From the IMG/VR virus record IMGVR_UViG_3300030419_003817, positions 65,311 through 90,940 of that record: DNA of 25,630 nucleotides; one strand, 5' to 3'. The stretch's first letter is position 1. Each line of letters begins with the position of its first letter. The notes under the pieces were generated by a model that saw nothing but the letters and a program-made list of their open reading frames with translations, was not told the origin of the DNA and did not search any database. The translations under genes were made by a program, and so were the position numbers. This DNA comes from a virus. Shown piece by piece: positions 23,721-25,630 of the stretch.

Positions 23721-25082
23721 TTAAGTGATAAATGTACTTTCATCGGGTATTGGTTTTGATAACGAGTCTCTTGATAATTCCAAAACCATTTCATGGGTTG
23801 GACCAACCCTATTTATTATGTGTTTGATGGAAGTCACCAAGAATCTTCCACTGATATTTGTGTCTGTTGCGGATTCAATTCTGTCATCGTGTATTTCAGA
23901 TGTCGGGATACTCAAAGTAACAACATCACCCACTTTTCTTCTTGTGTCCCCCGCAACTCTAATTTTATGTTTTTGTAATGACATTTGTTCCATTAAAGAT
24001 TTTCTGTGTAACAACCAATCTTCTTGGAAAAAGTTATCCTCTTCTGGTTCGGAGATTATATTTCCTTCAGAATCTCTTATTATATAAAGATGATTTTGTT
24101 TTGGTTTAAAGTGTATCATACTATCCGAGTGTGTGCTTAAAACATCATTTCTAGGAGGCATTAGTGGGTATTCATCTAAATGGTTTGCATTATTGAAATC
24201 CAAATTATAGGAATATGTGGTGGTGTCAAACTTCTTAAAGGTAATGTCGTGTGTTAGAAGAGTGGATGCCAACATACCTGTTTGAACATTTTCTAGTTTA
24301 TCAACATATTTTTCATTTGAGTATTCAATGACATCTGGAATTGTCATTGCCAAATTTTTACCCGAACCAACATCTTGACGGTCACCAACAGATACAATAT
24401 AATCCTCAAGGGACTCTCCCTGTGCTAGAGTGCTTAATGAAACATAATTGAACACACCATTGTCAGTAGATAAATTTTGAAACAAAACAAAATTTGCCTC
24501 TCTTTTACTTTCCTCTAGCGTCATGGTTCTTCTTGACAACCAATTGATACACTTAAATGGAGACCAGTATGGAGAAATGAATCTCATAAAGTTTCTGCTG
24601 TCTTCGATGTTTATGAGAGAACTAGGGAAGTATTCTTTCATAATCGTTGACACAATAGCAGAGGGTGTGCCATTAAATGACTTGCTACATTTTATATGAG
24701 AATCATGTAATAGTTCAGGAGATGCAAAATATAAAGTATATCCTTCATACTGAGGACCTTCTTGGTTGTTTAGTCTAGGAGAAGTTTTATAAACATCAAA
24801 TGTATGCTTTATATACTTGTCGGTAACAGCAGGAGTTTTAAATGTTATTTCAATTTCTTCTTGACCTATAATTGGAAAATGACCAATAAAGTTTGCTCCA
24901 TCCAGAATAAACAACTCTCCTTTTAAACAAGGAGCGAATAAATCTTCATATATGTGAACTTGGTCAAAAAGAGCAGAATGAAATAAAGAAAACTCAGCAG
25001 GCCGAGGGCCACCCAGTTTTGACCTTATGACGATATCTACAATCGTGACATCATTTGGTTTGACATAATCATCTAAAGGCAT
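23721..25082 (-). CDS. 27: Baseplate hub protein, gp27/VgrG-like
   Basis: 453 residues (T4 gp27 has 391). gp27 trimers form the central hub ring that connects the tail tube to the gp5 spike. Supporting features are an N-terminal half with the beta-barrel tempo of gp27/VgrG proteins (FSLFHSALFDQVHIYEDLFA, PCLKGELFILDG, then PIIGQEEIEITFKTP), a central helical segment SPYWSPFKCINWLSRRT, and a C-terminal second barrel with AGDTRRKVGDVVTLSIPTSE, then GRFLVTSIKHIINRVGPTHE and MVLELSRDSL, typical of this family. It is followed, with one tiny gene between, by the gp5-like spike, the expected partner. The start is ATG at 25082-25080, 16 bases after the preceding stop, with a weak ribosome site. The assignment rests on pattern and context rather than close identity to T4 gp27. 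Confidence 0.8.
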   Translation of the reverse strand: MPLDDYVKPNDVTIVDIVIRSKLGGPRPAEFSLFHSALFDQVHIYEDLFAPCLKGELFILDGANFIGHFPIIGQEEIEITFKTPAVTDKYIKHTFDVYKTSPRLNNQEGPQYEGYTLYFASPELLHDSHIKCSKSFNGTPSAIVSTIMKEYFPSSLINIEDSRNFMRFISPYWSPFKCINWLSRRTMTLEESKREANFVLFQNLSTDNGVFNYVSLSTLAQGESLEDYIVSVGDRQDVGSGKNLAMTIPDVIEYSNEKYVDKLENVQTGMLASTLLTHDITFKKFDTTTYSYNLDFNNANHLDEYPLMPPRNDVLSTHSDSMIHFKPKQNHLYIIRDSEGNIISEPEEDNFFQEDWLLHRKSLMEQMSLQKHKIRVAGDTRRKVGDVVTLSIPTSEIHDDRIESATDTNISGRFLVTSIKHIINRVGPTHEMVLELSRDSLSKPIPDESTFIT

Positions 25083-25098
25083 AATTTACACTCTATAC

Positions 25099-25630
25099 TT
25101 AAAATTTTACTTTATTTTTCAATAGATTTTGAAACTCTAATAATACGGGTTGTAGATACTCTGGTTTTAGAATTCTTATAGAACGGATATCATCATTTTT
25201 ATTCCACTCATACTCCTCATTTGATATTACATTTGTGAACGAAGGACTTCCGTTTACTCCCATGTAACTTGCTAATCTTGTTTCAGAAAATTTTGAAGCA
25301 GTAGTGGAGTGTGCGCCTGTGTGTCCAGTGTGACCCATTACAGCACCAGAAGATGTTGATAGCGGGTCAAGGTATTTTCTCTCTCCCTCAAGAGTAACAC
25401 CTATGCCAGTTAAATAATCTTCTTCAAAGTGATGAAGTCCTTTTCGATTTGGTGTGATTCTCATAATCATTGCATAATTAAAACTACCATCTGCCTTTGC
25501 AACACCAACAAAATCTCCAGTGGCAAAACTTCCATGAACATCGTTAACTTCTAGTTTTGAGTATTGTCTGTCCCAATTGTGAACAAGTGCTTTACTTTTA
25601 ATTCCACCTGTTCCTGTTACATCCGCATGA
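25099..25630 (-). CDS. 53: gp53-like baseplate wedge protein (5' end cut by window edge)
   Basis: The frame is open from the right window edge through to TAA at 25101-25099, about 176 codons; the start lies outside. The ATG at 25470 is internal, because the upstream sequence in the same frame stays protein-like (IKSKALVHNWDRQYSKLEV, then GSFATGDFVGV). The C-terminus EYEWNKNDDIRSIRILKPEY then LQPVLLEFQNLLK matches the tempo of the T4 gp53 C-terminus (NEKLRQIKII then NDLIRIMEK). Before it lies a beta-rich insertion with a GHTGHTGAHS stretch not found in T4 gp53. gp53 joins neighbouring wedges around the hub. Marine T4-like gp53 proteins often carry inserted domains, so this fits, but with the N-terminus missing the call is moderate. 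Confidence 0.6.
   Translation of the reverse strand, partial: HADVTGTGGIKSKALVHNWDRQYSKLEVNDVHGSFATGDFVGVAKADGSFNYAMIMRITPNRKGLHHFEEDYLTGIGVTLEGERKYLDPLSTSSGAVMGHTGHTGAHSTTASKFSETRLASYMGVNGSPSFTNVISNEEYEWNKNDDIRSIRILKPEYLQPVLLEFQNLLKNKVKF

Overview
The window is a contiguous stretch of the late structural (tail/baseplate) region of a T4-like contractile-tailed phage. The closest recognisable relatives are the marine T4-like myoviruses (cyanophage/pelagiphage type), because the very large DUF4815-type protein and the merged hub-plus-wedge gene order are typical of that group. The host cannot be read from the sequence. The DNA is AT-rich by eye. All 16 genes I accept lie on the minus strand, so transcription runs from high to low coordinates. 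Both ends cut a gene: the right edge removes the start of a gp53-like gene and the left edge removes the end of a collar-domain fibre gene. I saw no tRNA, CRISPR, insertion sequence or convincing terminator. No stretch over 300 bases lacks a gene; the widest gaps are about 30 bases.

In transcription order the layout is as follows. First comes a gp53-like wedge protein (C-terminal part only), a gp27/VgrG-like hub protein, a tiny 53-residue charged protein, a gp5-like spike without a lysozyme domain, and a PAAR spike tip. Next is an unrecognised helical 284-residue protein and an unusual cysteine-rich 983-residue protein, which carries a Pro/Thr repeat neck, a HiPIP-like four-cysteine motif, coiled coils and a CBM5/12-like C-terminus. 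Then comes a membrane-anchored protein with a probable GAF-like domain, gp25, gp6, a protein at the gp7 position, an enlarged gp8, and a 1954-residue DUF4815-type protein. Last are a small coiled-coil protein, a 1238-residue fibre with a jelly-roll-like C-terminus, and the partial collar-domain fibre.

Together these genes would build the central hub and spike (27, 5, PAAR), the wedges (53, 25, 6, 7-like, 8) and the host-recognition fibres. Genes are separated by a few bases or overlap, and Shine-Dalgarno sequences often sit inside the end of the preceding gene, so the region behaves as one long late operon. One T4-type late promoter octamer (TATAAATA) lies just before the last fibre gene.

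The parts most worth a second look are the block between the PAAR tip and gp25 (284-residue protein, cysteine-rich protein, membrane GAF-like protein), which has no counterpart I recognise in T4, and beta-rich modules reused across several neighbouring baseplate and fibre genes.
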